From contig CAVQBE010000002.1 in the NCBI GenBank assembly GCA_963710675.1, forward strand, positions 124,001 through 188,000: a stretch of 64,000 nt of DNA, read 5' to 3'. Every line of letters begins with the position of its first letter. The stretch's first letter is position 1. Under the pieces are notes generated by a model. That model ran no database searches, was not told where the DNA came from, and saw nothing but the letters and a program-made list of their open reading frames with translations. The stretch is from JACCZX01 sp963710675 (GTDB lineage: Bacteria; Pseudomonadota; Gammaproteobacteria; Burkholderiales; Burkholderiaceae_F). A program made the translations under genes and the position numbers. Below, one piece after another: positions 62,261 to 64,000 of this stretch.

Positions 62261-63759
62261 TCACAGTAACGGCTTGATCGGCATCATTTGAAACAACCGT
62301 GCCTTGCTTCGCTTGGCAAGCGAGACGTATTGATCCGGATCATCCTTAGCGGCGTCCCAGCTGTTGCCGGACGCCATGTCGGTTTCGATCGAGGCCTCGA
62401 CCGCGCGTGCAAGCGCCTCGTCGTGAATGATCACGCCGACCTCGGTATTCAGATTCTCCGACCGCGGATCGAAATTGAATGTTCCGACATACACAATCTT
62501 TGAGTCGACCACGATGGTCTTCGCGTGCAGCGCAAACACCGGCATCTTCTTGTCGCGGTTGGAGAGCGCTGCATCAGCTTGACCTGTACCTCTGGCGCAG
62601 GCTTGTACTCATAGATCTGCAGTCCCATCTTGAGCAACTCTTCGCGCTGGTTGCGATACCCGCTGAAGGCTGCGAGGTTGTCGGTCGAGGCGAGCGAATT
62701 GGTATTGATGCGAACAATAACGCCGCGCGCGGTGACTCTGACGAAACAACTCGATCGCCTGGTCCGATACGACGAGATAGGGCGACTGTATGACCACGCG
62801 TGCACGTGCGCCCTGGACCAGTTTGCCCAGCGCGGATGCCGTTTGCCCGCCGCCGTCGAGGCGAAAGCGGTTTTCATTCTTGCCCGGGAGATCACTGATG
62901 AAATCCACTTTGCTCCACCGCGTGCTCCGCGCCACCCGTGCAAAGGAATCGGGCGTGGCGGCTATTGCAGCGCGTACTTCAGGAGCAAAGTTGTCCGGCG
63001 ACTTTGCGTATTCGTGCAACTCGCGATAGATTTGTTGAGTCTCCACGTCATTCACACGCACATACTTCTGCATCGCACCCAGCCCGCCGTACAAATCCTC
63101 GACTTTGACGCTGACTTCGCTATTCCAAAAGCGCTCGAAGCTGGCTCGCATGTCCTTGACTGTTTCGCCCAGCAGCAGCACGTCACGGTCGCGGAAGTTG
63201 TACTGATGGTTGTAATCGAAATATTCGTCCGCCATATTGCGTCCACCAGTAATCGCAATCTTTCCGTCGACGACCAGCGTCTTGTCGTGCATGCGCTGGT
63301 TGACGCCGCGGAAATCGGTCAGCACATTCCAGAGCCGCTTGTGAAGCGGGATGCCGACCGATGTCTTCGGGTTATAGATGCGAATGTCGATGTTCGGATG
63401 CCGAGCGAGAGCTAGCAGCGACTTGTCCGGCGCGTCGATCAACAGATCATCGACGATCACTCGCACGCGCACTCCGCGCTCGGCGGCACGCAATAGCGCT
63501 TCGGCAGCCAGAATGCCGATGTTGTCAGTGCTCCAAATGAAATACTGAACTTCGACCGACTCCTTGGCGTGATCTGCCAGCCAGGCTCGCGCAAAAGCGC
63601 TTCGGTGCCGGTGTCGAGGACGTAAACCCCGGTCTTCCCGATGTTCGCGGCGATTTGCGAATCGATGAACGCCATGTGCGCATCGTCGGCTGCGCGTGCC
63701 GGTGCAGCCAATGCGATGCACAGAGCGAGCAGAGCGGTGAACGGCCGATTTTCTTTCAT
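62261..63759 (-). CDS. Phospholipase D-like (cardiolipin synthase type) protein, three frameshifts
   Basis: About 500 residues when joined, starting at ATG 63759 with a signal peptide (ALLALCIALAAPARA). Breaks are needed near 63586-63597, 62739-62743 and about 62578. The first HKD motif is MHDKTLVVDGKIAITGGRNM, and the second HAKTIVVDSKIVYVGTFNFD with PRSENLNTE. Between them are PLHKRLWNVLTDFRGVNQRM, YFDYNHQYNFRDRDVLL and VVIQSPYLVVSDQAIELFR. This layout resembles the ClsC/YmdC type of cardiolipin synthase-like proteins in the periplasm or membrane. Its ATG overlaps the stop of the upstream acetyltransferase (ATGA). Confidence 0.82.
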
Positions 63760-64000
63760 CGCTGATCACGATGACGAACATCAGTAGCGCCGGCCCGTCA
63801 GGCGTGATGATCTCGGAGTCAATGACGAAACCTGCACGCTGGTAGCTTCGGATAGCTCGCACATTGTCGGGGGACGGGTCGGTTTGCACCTGGTGACGGC
63901 GGGGTCCCGCCACAGCTGCTCGACGAAAGCATTAAGCAGCGAAAGGGCTTATCCCCAGTTTTTCGTACTTCACTTGAACACCTGCTCGCAGGGTGTTGTG
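63756..64000 (-). CDS. GNAT acetyltransferase, AAC(6')-Ib-like, C-terminal part (frame errors, runs off the window)
   Basis: Minus-strand pieces give LLNAFVEQLWRDPAVT, then after a one-base shift VQTDPSPDNVRAIRSYQRAG and FVIDSEIITPDGPALLMFVI. The TDPSP-N-RAI-x-Y-x-AGF signature and the TPDGPA that follows are those of AAC(6')-Ib-type aminoglycoside 6'-N-acetyltransferases and relatives. Another shift near the end gives RDQR and a TGA that overlaps the PLD-gene ATG. The catalytic N-terminal half lies outside the window, so resistance activity cannot be judged; chromosomal relatives often have other substrates. Confidence 0.65.

Noticed and set aside
1..64000. CRISPR array, prophage or transposon
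   Set aside because: I saw no regularly spaced repeats, phage structural genes, transposase or integrase on either strand. The only mobile-like traces are the tRNA-Cys repeats and the 46251-46521 element.

Overview
The window is a contiguous piece of a betaproteobacterial chromosome, most like the order Burkholderiales. This rests on gene order. The run lepA-lepB-DUF4845-rnc-era-recO-pdxJ-acpS-nagZ and the run gntR-sdhCDAB-sdhE-gltA ... sucA(odhA)-odhB-lpdA-zapE are both typical of that class. PHA synthesis and 2-methylcitrate genes fit the same picture. The genus cannot be named from what is visible. No CRISPR array, transposase or integrase gene was seen.

Layout. 1-7504: end of lepA, then a tightly overlapping translation/RNA/cell-envelope operon running to nagZ, with efp convergent to it. 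7619-10289: uvrC, pgsA, tRNA-Gly and tRNA-Cys. 10290-12280: an anomalous segment bounded by the tRNA-Cys gene and a second copy of its 3' 48 nt. It holds two strongly T-depleted blocks, a frame-broken metalloprotease and a 17-G run. 12323-18223: a MenB/BadI-like crotonase, tRNA-Leu, an aminotransferase, a RutE-like reductase, an M14 carboxypeptidase, a GNAT/exoribonuclease fusion and small conserved genes. 18237-21768: a four-gene Mla/MCE lipid-transport operon on the minus strand. 21765-28688: acnA, prpD, an MliC-like gene, prpC and mdh on the minus strand, back to back with a GntR regulator that reads into sdhCDAB-sdhE-gltA (28841-34643). 34640-36972: a YihY-family protein and CreD. 37098-41853: a minus-strand 2-oxoacid:acceptor oxidoreductase operon (FAD/Fe-S protein, alpha, beta), divergent from sucA-odhB-lpdA-zapE (42126-49062). 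49105-56140: a coiled-coil secreted protein, PP2C phosphatase, YdcH-like protein, DinG/YoaA helicase, RDD protein, bamD, rluD and pgeF. 56141-61438: phaC, phaA, an opposed glycosyltransferase, phaB and a second SDR. 61462-64000: a DUF1330 protein, a small membrane protein, a PLD-family protein and the end of an AAC(6')-like acetyltransferase.

How it fits together. About half of the window is central carbon metabolism. Citrate synthase, aconitase, 2-oxoglutarate dehydrogenase, succinate dehydrogenase and malate dehydrogenase are nearly all of the TCA cycle. Added to this are propionate entry (prpC, prpD) and carbon storage (phaCAB). A ferredoxin-type 2-oxoacid oxidoreductase sits directly opposite the NAD-linked 2-oxoglutarate dehydrogenase.

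Quality caveat. Many genes that should be essential (sdhA, sdhD, gltA, mdh, sucA and others) are interrupted by one-base insertions or deletions, often in short homopolymers. The same pattern recurs at 59-64 kb. I read these as sequence errors and give full gene spans with the break positions.

The two observations most worth following up are the 271-nt three-way-junction element that exactly fills the odhB-lpdA gap (46251-46521) and the tRNA-Cys-bounded, T-depleted segment (10290-12231).
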